Shown here one piece after another: positions 16,563 through 24,339 of a stretch of DNA of 64,000 nucleotides (position 1 is its first letter; the number at the start of each line of letters is the position of its first letter). The notes beneath the pieces were generated by a model. The model did not search any database. It saw only the letters and a program-made list of their open reading frames with translations, and was not told the DNA's origin. This stretch comes from an uncultured Clostridia bacterium (GTDB lineage: Bacteria; Bacillota; Clostridia; Oscillospirales; Ruminococcaceae): the NCBI GenBank assembly GCA_947629785.1, contig CANRFB010000002.1:94455-158454 (forward strand), given 5' to 3'. The translations under genes were made by a program, and so were the position numbers.

Positions 16563-18233
16563 TCAGCCGCCGTTATTGACAGCCTTTAACCGCGCGTTGA
16601 AATCTGCGGCGGGTATGGGCTTTGAATAGTAAAATCCCTGCGCCGAATCACAGCCGCAGCGGCTTAAAAATTCCGCCTGCTCGCCTGTTTCCACGCCCTC
16701 AGCAATAATTCCCAAGCCTATGTCGCGGGACATGGAAATGGTATGCTCGATTATCTTTCGTCCGCGGTCGGACTCCATAAATTCTTCAAGGAAATGCCTG
16801 TCGATCTTAAGCACGTCAAAAGGCGTAGTCTTCAGCATATTAAGCGATGAATATCCCGAACCGAAATCGTCCATAAGCATGGTAAATCCCGCATTCTTCA
16901 TATCCTTGACAATATCTTCAATGCCCGTGGGGTCGGCAGTCTCGGTTATTTCCAGTTCAAGCATATTTATGGGAATGTCATATTTCTTCACAAGGCGGGT
17001 CATTTCTTTTATAACGTCATATGTATGAACGTACTCCCGGGAAATATTCACCGATATGGGAACGGGTTCTATGCCCGCGTCCATAAGTTCGCGTATCTTC
17101 TTACAGGCTTCTTCCCATATAAAACGGTCAAGTGTGAGAATAAAGCCGTTTTCCTCAAAAACGGGGATAAAGTCCGCGGGAGAGATCATGCCTTTGCTTG
17201 GGTGGATCCACCTTGCAAGGGCTTCCGCGCCTATTATCTTATTTGTGCTTATAGAATACTTCGGCTGCAAGTACATAACAAACTGGCGGTCGATAAGCGC
17301 GCCCTGCATGGACTCCTCTATCTCCTGTTTCTTATGGAGTTCGGATTTCATGGAACTGTCGTAAAACAGTATGTTCTCCATGGCGTTGCCCTTTATAAGC
17401 TGACGGGCAAGGGAAGCGTTATCGCCGTGACGTCTTGTATGTATGCTTCTGTCGTCAACTATCGCGACTCCGAAAATCAGTCTGTATTCCATGCCTTTAT
17501 AGCCGCTTAGCAGGCTTTCGATTTTGCGGATAAGGGCAATAAGTTCTTCTTTCTTTTCAAATGGCGTTACCACCATGAAAACGTCCGCGGTAAGACGGCA
17601 GAACGGCTGTTCATCGGTGCAGACAAGGGCAAGGGAATCGTTTATGAACTGCAAAAGTTCGTCTCCCATTTCCACGCCGTAAGTTTCGTTTATAAGCTTG
17701 AACCGCTCCACGTCAAACTGAATGAACGCAATTTCCTTGTCCGGGTGGGAATCAATGGTCTGGCGGCAGCGCTGGGAATATATTTTCGGGTTTTTATCCG
17801 AAGAAAAGTTCATGAGAATATCCCGCTCGAAAATTTCTTTCGGGGTAAACGGTCTGAGATTATAGTGGATATCGGTTATCTTCCCATTTTCGTCGCGGCG
17901 GAAAAATGCGTGCAGATGGCAGAGTCTGAACTCGTCACTGTCGGGGAATTTCACCGAAATATCGGCGGACATACTGTTTTTGTCGGTGCCGTTGATAATG
18001 CCGTCATTTATGCGTTCATAAAAGACTTCCAGAATATTAAGCGAGTCGCTGTCCACCATGCCCGTTTCCCTGAGCAGGCTGCGCAAGCCGCTATAATTCT
18101 TTATGTCGAGGTTATCCGACAAAGAAAACAGCTTGTTGTCGGGAACGTTATTGTATATGTGAATAGTTTCGCGGTCCTGCGTTACTATATCCGCAAGCCG
18201 CGCGGCGTATTTCTGCGGAAATTCCGTACCCAT
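16563..18233 (-). CDS. Degenerate-GGDEF / EAL protein, predicted c-di-GMP phosphodiesterase
   Basis: 556 residues, no membrane segment. An N-terminal region (1-145) of unknown or PAS-like fold is followed by a GGDEF domain starting FIQFDVERFKLINETYGVEMGDELL. Its active-site loop reads LTADVF instead of GGDEF, so cyclase activity is unlikely. The EAL domain (about 310-550) is intact: EALARWIHP, ISVNIS, ELEITET, DDFGSGYSSL, LKIDR and EGVET retain the metal and catalytic residues. It should hydrolyse c-di-GMP, perhaps regulated by the degenerate domain. AAGGAG eight bases before the ATG at 18233 replaces the GTG at 18242. It is transcribed away from nadA and the active GGDEF gene. Confidence 0.9.
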   Translation of the reverse strand: MGTEFPQKYAARLADIVTQDRETIHIYNNVPDNKLFSLSDNLDIKNYSGLRSLLRETGMVDSDSLNILEVFYERINDGIINGTDKNSMSADISVKFPDSDEFRLCHLHAFFRRDENGKITDIHYNLRPFTPKEIFERDILMNFSSDKNPKIYSQRCRQTIDSHPDKEIAFIQFDVERFKLINETYGVEMGDELLQFINDSLALVCTDEQPFCRLTADVFMVVTPFEKKEELIALIRKIESLLSGYKGMEYRLIFGVAIVDDRSIHTRRHGDNASLARQLIKGNAMENILFYDSSMKSELHKKQEIEESMQGALIDRQFVMYLQPKYSISTNKIIGAEALARWIHPSKGMISPADFIPVFEENGFILTLDRFIWEEACKKIRELMDAGIEPVPISVNISREYVHTYDVIKEMTRLVKKYDIPINMLELEITETADPTGIEDIVKDMKNAGFTMLMDDFGSGYSSLNMLKTTPFDVLKIDRHFLEEFMESDRGRKIIEHTISMSRDIGLGIIAEGVETGEQAEFLSRCGCDSAQGFYYSKPIPAADFNARLKAVNNGG

Positions 18234-18392
18234 AAAGCTCACTCCTTAAAATATTCCGAAAACATTCTGCCTTACTGTAAAGTATACCACATTGATACAC
18301 AAATTAAGTGACAAATTTATTATTTTAAAAAAAATTTAGTGTGTCTCTTTTCCGTACAAAACAGTCTTACATAAAAAATAAATGTTATGTTG

Positions 18393-18421
18393 TTGAAATG
18401 TTAACTATTTCATAGTAAAAT
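18393..18421 (+). promoter_or_regulatory. Sigma-A promoter of nadA
   Basis: TTGAAA, 17 bases, TAAAAT, 38 bases before the nadA start. The spacer contains GTTAACTATTTCATAGT, a weak dyad that could be a regulator site. Confidence 0.7.
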
Positions 18422-18458
18422 TATATTTGTGTGTTTATTTCTGAAAGGAGAGACAGCC

Positions 18459-19367
18459 ATGGTAAAAGATTTACAGCAGGAGATACTTAAACTCAAAAAA
18501 GAAAAGAATATCACTATCCTTGCCCACAGCTATCAGGCGGAGGAAATTCAGGAAATTGCCGACTATACAGGCGACAGCTTCCGCCTGTCCGAACTTGCCG
18601 TTTCGGATAAGAACAGCACCGTTATCATGTGCGGCGTTCATTTCATGGCGGAGACCTGCAAACTGCTTTCTCCCGATAAAAAGGTCATTCTCGCAAAAGA
18701 GGGCTGCGGCTGTCCCATGGCGGAACAGCTCTCCGCGGACGAACTCCGTCAGCTTAAAAAGATGTATCCCGAACACACTGTCGTTGCTTACATAAACACC
18801 ACCGCCGAGTTAAAAACCGAATGTGACGTTTGCGTGACTTCCTCGTCGGCTGTGGAAATTTGCAGGAAGATAGAAAATAACAAGATACTTTTCATTCCCG
18901 ACTGCAACCTTGGCGCTTTTGTCGCCGAACAGCTTCCCGAAAAGGAAATAAAGCTTATTCAGGGCGGCTGCCCCATTCACGCGGCAGTAAGGGAAAAGGA
19001 CGTGCTTAACGAAAAGGAAAAGCACCCGCAGGCGCTTCTGCTGGTTCACCCCGAATGTGTTCCCTCAGTAACAAAACACGCCGATTATGTGGGTTCAACA
19101 AGCGGAATAGTAAATTTTGCGATGAAATCAGAGGCAAAGGAGTTTATAATCGGAACGGAAATTTCCATAGCGGAACATCTCCAGTATGTATGCCCCGATA
19201 AGGAATTTTACCCACTTTCAAAACACCTTATCTGCCCGAATATGAAACGCACCACGCTTCCCGATGTTTATAAAGCGCTGAACGGCGGCGGGCTTGAAAT
19301 AGAAATGTCCCCCGAAGTCATGAAAAAAGCACGGGTCTGCATCGACCGTATGCTTGAACTTGGGTAA
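18459..19367 (+). CDS. nadA: Quinolinate synthase A
   Basis: Condenses iminoaspartate with dihydroxyacetone phosphate to quinolinate in NAD synthesis, using a 4Fe-4S cluster. 302 residues. Motifs: ILAHSYQAEEIQEIADYTGDSF, VIMCGVHFMAET (cluster Cys), VVAYINTTAELK, CVTSSSAVEI, FIPDCNLG, HPEC and HLICPNMKRTTL. AAAGGAG precedes the ATG at 18459; the track start at 18429 is ten codons too long. nadB and nadC, usually adjacent in Clostridia, are not in the window. The next gene, a GGDEF protein, starts 21 bases downstream and is probably co-transcribed. Confidence 0.95.
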   Translation: MVKDLQQEILKLKKEKNITILAHSYQAEEIQEIADYTGDSFRLSELAVSDKNSTVIMCGVHFMAETCKLLSPDKKVILAKEGCGCPMAEQLSADELRQLKKMYPEHTVVAYINTTAELKTECDVCVTSSSAVEICRKIENNKILFIPDCNLGAFVAEQLPEKEIKLIQGGCPIHAAVREKDVLNEKEKHPQALLLVHPECVPSVTKHADYVGSTSGIVNFAMKSEAKEFIIGTEISIAEHLQYVCPDKEFYPLSKHLICPNMKRTTLPDVYKALNGGGLEIEMSPEVMKKARVCIDRMLELG

Positions 19368-19388
19368 TTACACAAAAGGGGTCTTATA

Positions 19389-21110
19389 ATGGAAAATACC
19401 GAGCAGAAAAACGAACTTTACACATTCATAGAAAAAACCGTAATGAATTCATATCTCCAGCTTGCAAGAGTCAACCTTGTGACAGGAGAGTACGAATATC
19501 TTAAAAAAAACAGCGAAATTTCAGGAAATTTTGAGGACGAAAAGGATATTTTCGCCTACGCCAAAAGGCTTGCGGACGAGAAATTCATGTGCGCGGAGTA
19601 CATAGACGAATATCTGCGTTTCGCGGATCCCGAAAATATCCGCCGCAGGATATTCGGCGGCGAAAGGCGCATTTCTTTCCACTACAAACGCAAAACCACA
19701 GGCGGCGCAAAATGGGTGGTATTCTGCATTTCCGCGCCGGAGGGCTGTTCGGCGGAAAACCCGTGGACAGTTTTCGGACTGCGGGACTCCGATTCGGATA
19801 TAAACGCCGTTTCGGAAGCCATGTCCGCGCTTTCAATAATTTATTACAAAATTCTGAAGATAAACCTTACAAACGATACCTTTGAAATTGTCAAGGCGGA
19901 CGAAAATGAAAAGCCTGACGATTCCGTAACTAAAATTACCGACTGGTGGAGAACTTTTGCCGAAGCGGGAAATATCCACGAGGAGGACATTGAAGAATAC
20001 AAGCATTTTACCGACCCGAAGCGGATAACGGACTATTTCTGCGAAAGCAAAAAAATCCGCATGAGCTGCCGCTACAGACGGAAACACATTGACGGCGGTT
20101 ATCGCTGGGCGCAGATGGATCTTGTTCCCGCAAAAGGTTTCAGCAGTACAAATGCGGAAATGGTGCTTTTCGTAAAGGACGTCCATGAGGAGCATATGTC
20201 CGAACTCCGCCACCGTCAGGAACTTGTGGATAATTTCAACCGCGACGCCCTTACCCTGCTTTACAACAGGCATAAATTCAACGAGGACCTGGACGAGATC
20301 AAAAACGGCGGCAAGCTGAAGAACGTTTCCTGCCTTTATGTTGATGTAAACGGTCTGCACGAGCTTAACAATCATCTCGGACATCAGAAAGGCGACGATA
20401 TGCTTTGCTGCGTTGCGGACGCTCTCCGCAAATTCTACCCCGAAGAACGGCTTTACCGCATAGGCGGCGATGAGTTCGTCATGATAAGCAAGCGGCTTTC
20501 CAAGAAACAGACGGAAAAAATCATCATCGAATTGCGGAAATTCCTTGCGGAAAACAGCTACACCGTTTCCTGCGGTGCGGAAAGCGGCAGCAGCGAAGAT
20601 ATTTACAAGACCGTCGGCGCGGCGGAAATTTCCATGCGGAACGACAAAGACCTTTTCTATAAAAACAACCACGACGAGGACCGCCGCAAACGTTCCATGA
20701 ACGAGGAACTGGAAAAGCTCCTCACCGAAAAGCGGGACGCGGAGTATTTCCTGAAAGTAATTGCCACAAAATACGCGGGAGTTTATTTCGTGGACAATGC
20801 CGCCGACACTTTAAGATACATATATATTCCCGACTATTTCAAGTCCCTTCTGGAATACTGCGGGTTCTCTTTCAAGAAAGCCATGCGGCTCTACGCCAAA
20901 AAATACGTAAATTCCGAATACTATGACGCGGTGGTGGAACTTACCGACGACGCCGTTTTATCCGAAAAGCTGAAAGGCAAGGGCTTCGTATACATGAATT
21001 ACGAAAAAAGCGACGGTTCAAACATGATACTCCAGATTTTAAAAACAGACCTTGACGGCAGTGACAGATTCGAGACCGTATGGATATTTTCGGGAAGCGG
21101 CATACTGTAA
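19389..21110 (+). CDS. GGDEF diguanylate cyclase with three related sensor-like repeats
   Basis: 573 residues without membrane segments. A canonical GGDEF domain (about 285-420) has ALTLLYNRHKFNEDL, VDVNGLHELNNHLGHQKGDD and RIGGDEFVM, so c-di-GMP synthesis is predicted. Two N-terminal regions (about 20-115 and 150-255) share one plan: a vNLxTxxxE start, a FxDPxxIxxxF middle, and an R(R/K)K...GGxxW end. They look like tandem PAS-type domains. A third, more divergent copy follows GGDEF (about 460-570), with GVYFVDNAADTLRYIYIPDYF and an MNYEKSDGS end. AAAGGGG precedes the ATG. It sits directly after nadA. Confidence 0.85.
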   Translation: MENTEQKNELYTFIEKTVMNSYLQLARVNLVTGEYEYLKKNSEISGNFEDEKDIFAYAKRLADEKFMCAEYIDEYLRFADPENIRRRIFGGERRISFHYKRKTTGGAKWVVFCISAPEGCSAENPWTVFGLRDSDSDINAVSEAMSALSIIYYKILKINLTNDTFEIVKADENEKPDDSVTKITDWWRTFAEAGNIHEEDIEEYKHFTDPKRITDYFCESKKIRMSCRYRRKHIDGGYRWAQMDLVPAKGFSSTNAEMVLFVKDVHEEHMSELRHRQELVDNFNRDALTLLYNRHKFNEDLDEIKNGGKLKNVSCLYVDVNGLHELNNHLGHQKGDDMLCCVADALRKFYPEERLYRIGGDEFVMISKRLSKKQTEKIIIELRKFLAENSYTVSCGAESGSSEDIYKTVGAAEISMRNDKDLFYKNNHDEDRRKRSMNEELEKLLTEKRDAEYFLKVIATKYAGVYFVDNAADTLRYIYIPDYFKSLLEYCGFSFKKAMRLYAKKYVNSEYYDAVVELTDDAVLSEKLKGKGFVYMNYEKSDGSNMILQILKTDLDGSDRFETVWIFSGSGIL

Positions 21111-21194
21111 AAGGAATTTTCCACAGTATTTTCTTGCAAAAAGCGGCTCAATATGTATAAAAAGTAAAATATTTGCAGGATTTTCGGAAAACGC

Positions 21195-21223
21195 TTGCAA
21201 ACTCCCGCGAAAAGTATTATCAT
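21195..21223 (+). promoter_or_regulatory. Sigma-A promoter of the aminotransferase gene
   Basis: TTGCAA, 17 bases, TATCAT, 80 bases before the start codon at 21304. Confidence 0.65.
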
Positions 21224-21303
21224 TAATAATGGTATGTGAACGGAAAACATCTGTCCGCGGTATGCGGACTGAAATATTCAGACAACTGAAAGGAAGAATA
21301 GTT

Positions 21304-22581
21304 ATGAAGCTCACAGAAATGAGCAGAAGCCAGCTTGAAAAGTTTGCGGAGGAATGTTCCCGCGAATATGAGGGATATAAGGCAAAGGGCATGAAGCTTG
21401 ATATGTCCAGAGGAAAGCCCGGTGCCGACCAGCTTGATATTTGTATGCCGATGTTTGACGTGTTCACCAATTCGGCAAGCATGATAACTGAGGACGGCAT
21501 TGACTGCCGAAATTACGGCGAACTTACGGGAATTGCCGATGCAAAGCGGCTTTTCGGCGAACTTCTGGGGGTTGCCAAGGACGAAATCATCATCGGCGGA
21601 AATTCCAGTCTTGCCATGATGTACGATACCGTTTCAAGGGCGCTTTCCCACGGCGTTTACGGAAGCAAGCAGCCTTGGAACAAGTATGAAAAGATAAAGT
21701 TCCTCTGCCCTGCCCCCGGCTATGACAGGCATTTTGCGATATGTGAGCATTTCGGAATAGAAATGATACCCATTCCCATGCACTCCGACGGTCCCGACAT
21801 GGACATGATAGAAAAGCTTGTTGCCGAGGACGAGACTATCAAGGGAATATGGTGCGTTCCGCTCTATTCCAATCCTGACGGAATAGCATATTCGGACGAA
21901 GTGGTAAGAAGATTTGCAGATCTTTCCCCGAAAGCCGAAGATTTCCGCATATTCTGGGATAACGCATACTGCGTTCACCACCTGACCGACACACCCGACC
22001 ACATTCTGAATATTCTTGACGAGTGCAAGAAAACAGGCAAGGAAAACATGGTATTTATCTTTGCTTCCACCTCAAAAATATCATTCCCCGGCGCAGGCGT
22101 TGCAATAATGGCAGGTTCTGCGGCAAACGTGAAGCAGATAACCAAGCTTATGGGAATCCAGTGCATAAGCTATGATAAGATAAATCAGCTCCGCCATGTG
22201 AAATTCTTCAAGAACGTTGACGGCATCATGGCGCACATGGAAAAGCACAAAGCTATAATCGCGCCCAAGTTCAACATGGTTCTGGATATGCTCAACGAGA
22301 ATTTCAGCGAACTGGGTATTCTTGAATGGAACAAGCCCAACGGCGGGTATTTCGTTTCGGTGAACACTCTTGACGGCTGTGCGAAGCGCGTTGTAAAGCT
22401 TTGCAAGGAAGCGGGAGTAGTTCTCACCTCCGCGGGCGCAACGTTCCCCTACGGAATAGACCCCCGTGACAGGAACATAAGAATAGCGCCTACATATCCG
22501 CCCGTAAGCGAACTTGAAGCCGCTATGAAAATTTTCTGCGTAAGCGTAAAGCTTGCCTCCGCGGAAAAACTTTTAGGTTAG
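21304..22581 (+). CDS. PLP-dependent aminotransferase of the AspT (Aminotran_MocR, PF12897) type
   Basis: 425 residues. Members of this family are aspartate aminotransferases. Features: MSRGKPGADQLDI near the N-terminus, GGNSSLAMMYDTVSRAL and PAPGYDRHFAICEHFGI. The PLP-ring Asp is in FRIFWDNAYCVHH, and the Schiff-base lysine is in ASTSKISFPGAGVA. The C-terminal carboxylate-binding RNIRIAPTYPP completes the pattern. The track ORF (21052) begins inside the previous gene; GAAAGGAAG before the ATG at 21304 sets the start. It likely links oxaloacetate and aspartate metabolism. A truncated Family A repeat begins a few bases after its stop codon. Confidence 0.9.
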   Translation: MKLTEMSRSQLEKFAEECSREYEGYKAKGMKLDMSRGKPGADQLDICMPMFDVFTNSASMITEDGIDCRNYGELTGIADAKRLFGELLGVAKDEIIIGGNSSLAMMYDTVSRALSHGVYGSKQPWNKYEKIKFLCPAPGYDRHFAICEHFGIEMIPIPMHSDGPDMDMIEKLVAEDETIKGIWCVPLYSNPDGIAYSDEVVRRFADLSPKAEDFRIFWDNAYCVHHLTDTPDHILNILDECKKTGKENMVFIFASTSKISFPGAGVAIMAGSAANVKQITKLMGIQCISYDKINQLRHVKFFKNVDGIMAHMEKHKAIIAPKFNMVLDMLNENFSELGILEWNKPNGGYFVSVNTLDGCAKRVVKLCKEAGVVLTSAGATFPYGIDPRDRNIRIAPTYPPVSELEAAMKIFCVSVKLASAEKLLG

Positions 22582-22585
22582 TTTT

Positions 22586-22665
22586 TAGAGTTAAGAGTAA
22601 AGAGTTGAGATATTGCAAAAAACGCTTATATCTCAACTCTCAATTTTTTATAGATTTAATTTTAC
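22586..22665. repeat. Family A repeat locus 4 (left half only)
   Basis: AGAGTTAAGAGTAAAGAGTTGAGATATTGCAAAAAACGCTTATATCTCAACTCTCAATTTTTTATAGATTTAATTTTA matches the left half of the 7.0 kb copy. The right half with the GCAGGC hairpins is absent. Its GAGTTGAGATAT/ATATCTCAACTC arms form a hairpin followed by a T-run that could terminate the aminotransferase transcript. Confidence 0.75.
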
Positions 22666-22716
22666 ACGATATATAAATACGGAGAATCCCTATTTATTTT
22701 GTTATTAATGTGGCAA

Positions 22717-22959
22717 TTACTTTATTTTACATTTATCCTCCGCAGTCATATACGTTGCAACTTTTTGTTTTATGCTATAAACGGCGGCACACAAATATTC
22801 TGCAATTTCAGAAATTAATTCATCATCATGGTATATCATACAAGCCGCCTGAGCTGTAGTTATACAATCATTACTGGATTCATTATAACCTTCTGTATAG
22901 CCTTCTATAAATCCTTTTACAAAGCCGTCACTGAAAAATCCTGCGCTTATATCACACAT
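22717..22959 (-). CDS. Small protein sharing the Rpn-type tail anchor, variant 3
   Basis: 80 residues beginning MCDISAGFFSDGF. The first twelve codons and the SD-spacer before them (GAAAGGGTGAATAGT) match the internal segment of the Rpn-type gene and the small gene next to it. The body then diverges completely: VKGFIEGYTEGYNE, with spaced Gly-aromatic units like those in Rpn-family C-terminal regions, then a helical segment ending AEDKCKIK. The start at 22959 is preferred to the track GTG at 22968 because the SD lies in front of it. It is probably a stand-alone C-terminal module made from the same transcript as the nuclease-like gene. Confidence 0.6.
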   Translation of the reverse strand: MCDISAGFFSDGFVKGFIEGYTEGYNESSNDCITTAQAACMIYHDDELISEIAEYLCAAVYSIKQKVATYMTAEDKCKIK

Positions 22960-22980
22960 ACTATTCACCCTTTCTAAAAA

Positions 22981-23148
22981 TCACTGCGAAAGAACTGTTT
23001 TTTTGACTTTTTCCACTTTTTCAGCAGGAAGATGTAATATTGTCGCAATTTCCTGAACAGTCCTGTTGTCACTAAGCATTGTTCTAATGATCTCAGCTTC
23101 TTTTTCATCTTTTCCGTCCCTGAAAAATCCTGCGCTTATATTACACAT
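22981..23148 (-). CDS. Small protein duplicating the C-terminal tail of the Rpn-type protein, variant 2
   Basis: Too short for the ORF track. 55 residues: MCNISAGFFRDGKDEKEAEIIRTML, then a variable part SDNRTVQEIATILHLPA, then EKVEKVKKTVLSQ. The first 25 and last 13 residues equal the last 55 residues of the neighbouring Rpn-type protein; only the middle differs (GKKLTVQEITKLTDIPI there). Its own SD (AAGGGTGA) lies five bases before the ATG. The middle reads as a short helix-turn-helix-like segment. The gene starts 21 bases after the nuclease-like stop codon, so co-transcription is almost certain. Confidence 0.7.
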   Translation of the reverse strand: MCNISAGFFRDGKDEKEAEIIRTMLSDNRTVQEIATILHLPAEKVEKVKKTVLSQ

Positions 23149-23169
23149 ACTATTCACCCTTGTTAAAAA

Positions 23170-23337
23170 TCATTGCGAAAGAACTGTTTTTTTGACTTTT
23201 TCCACTTTTTCAATTGGAATGTCGGTTAATTTTGTAATTTCTTGAACCGTAAGTTTTTTTCCAAGCATTGTTCTAATGATCTCAGCTTCTTTTTCATCTT
23301 TTCCGTCCCTGAAAAATCCTGCACTTATATTACACAT
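23170..23337 (-). CDS. Possible internally initiated 55-residue C-terminal product of the Rpn-type gene
   Basis: In frame with the long gene. The sequence GAAAGGGTGAATAGTATGTGT gives a good SD five bases before an ATG, so the last 55 residues (MCNISAGFF...KTVLSQ) could be made alone. Exactly this SD-ATG cassette starts the two small genes downstream, which argues that the internal start is used. E. coli rpn genes have been reported to make a short C-terminal protein from an internal start that counteracts the full-length toxin. Equivalence here is inference. Confidence 0.45.
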   Translation of the reverse strand: MCNISAGFFRDGKDEKEAEIIRTMLGKKLTVQEITKLTDIPIEKVEKVKKTVLSQ

Positions 23338-24138
23338 ACTATTCACCCTTTCTGAAATTTCTCTTGTCATGGGAATACCATAATCATTACCCAAAGTTTT
23401 TATTTTGTCATCGGAAGATACTTTCGGCGAAAGCATCATTGTCAACATATCTATAAGTTCGTTCGCCGAACGATCGTTTTCGTCATATCTTTTCAGACAC
23501 ACAAGAACAAGTGTCATAAGGTCAAATTTTTCCGCTTCTTTTACTGCGTTCCCGCCGTCCGCATCGCTGCCGTAAAGCAGTTCTTTTTTCAAGGAATATG
23601 TTCTTATGCTGTCGGCAAACTCTTCCGTAGGCGTGGTGCATATCCAAATGGAATAAACTTTTTGTATCTTGTCGTAATCCATATGTTCAAAAACTGTTCC
23701 GTATTGTCCCGAAATCAACCTTGAACAGTAATATATTCCGCGTTTTATCAAGGAATATTCGGTGTCAAACTCGTTTTGCGCTTCGATATTTATGATAAGT
23801 TGAACGATTTTTCCGTTCTTTGGAACTTTCGCAGTAAAACGAATATCATAGAACCGTGTTCCCTCGTCAATGGAAATGTCCTCACTGTTATCAGAATGTA
23901 TTACAGGCGGCTCAACGTTCGGGTCAAGTGTATCTTCATTTACCCGTGGTTCGGACATCAGCGAAATTATTTCGTCAACAGGCATATCCTTGTACTCTTT
24001 CGCAACGGCTTTTAGAATACGCGCTGTTATCTGTTTCAATGAAAGGAACATTTTGCAAGCCTTGTCGCTTTTCGGATCTGTCCTGCCGTTAGAAATTTTT
24101 CTTATAGTGTCCGCTTCGTAACTGGAAACTTCCGCCAC
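23170..24138 (-). CDS. Rpn-family PD-(D/E)XK nuclease / putative transposase
   Basis: 322 residues of the group annotated as Rpn recombination-promoting nuclease or PD-(D/E)XK nuclease family transposase. The N-terminus (VAEVSSYEADTIRKISNGRTDPKSDKACKM) is typical of Clostridial members. The nuclease core has RFYDIRFTAKVP followed by LIINIEAQNEF, which gives the Asp and the E-x-Q of the fold, then IKRGIYYCSRLISGQYG. The predicted start is a GTG at 24138: AAAGGAG lies ten bases upstream, and the track start at 24177 would precede the -10 box. The C-terminal 55 residues are preceded by an internal SD and ATG, and two variants of this segment follow as separate genes. Confidence 0.85.
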   Translation of the reverse strand: MAEVSSYEADTIRKISNGRTDPKSDKACKMFLSLKQITARILKAVAKEYKDMPVDEIISLMSEPRVNEDTLDPNVEPPVIHSDNSEDISIDEGTRFYDIRFTAKVPKNGKIVQLIINIEAQNEFDTEYSLIKRGIYYCSRLISGQYGTVFEHMDYDKIQKVYSIWICTTPTEEFADSIRTYSLKKELLYGSDADGGNAVKEAEKFDLMTLVLVCLKRYDENDRSANELIDMLTMMLSPKVSSDDKIKTLGNDYGIPMTREISERVNSMCNISAGFFRDGKDEKEAEIIRTMLGKKLTVQEITKLTDIPIEKVEKVKKTVLSQ

Positions 24139-24165
24139 CTGAGTCCAACTCCTTTCACTGATTTC

Positions 24166-24194
24166 ATTATACCACAAGCAGCATCTGAAATCAA
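24166..24194 (-). promoter_or_regulatory. Sigma-A promoter of the Rpn-type gene cluster
   Basis: Minus strand TTGATT, 17 bases, TATAAT. The -10 box overlaps the upstream part of the track ORF, which supports the GTG start at 24138. Confidence 0.8.
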
Positions 24195-24212
24195 GACTTC
24201 ATAGCAAAAATT

Positions 24213-24339
24213 CCAAGGCAGGCTGAGCCTTGCAACAGTTTTTATAGATTTAATTTTTCTTTACCTCACGGCAGGCACAAAGCGGGAAATTACTAAATAA
24301 AGCCTGACTGCCCGCGGGGGCTTCCCCGCCTCAGCCTGC
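24213..24339. repeat. Family A repeat locus 5 (right half), abutting the fucI stop
   Basis: AGGCAGGCTGAGCCTTGC, then TATAGATTTAATTTTTCTTTACCTCACGGCAGGCACAAAGCGGGAAATTACTAAATAAAGCCTGACTG, ending in CCCGCGGGGGCTTCCCCGCCTCAGCCTGC. The last base of the repeat touches the fucI TAA at 24340-24342. Confidence 0.8.

Noticed and set aside
23170-24138. Intact insertion sequence at the putative transposase gene
   Set aside because: No terminal inverted repeats or target duplications flank it. The Rpn family name is historical, and the locus looks like a resident operon with small partner genes.
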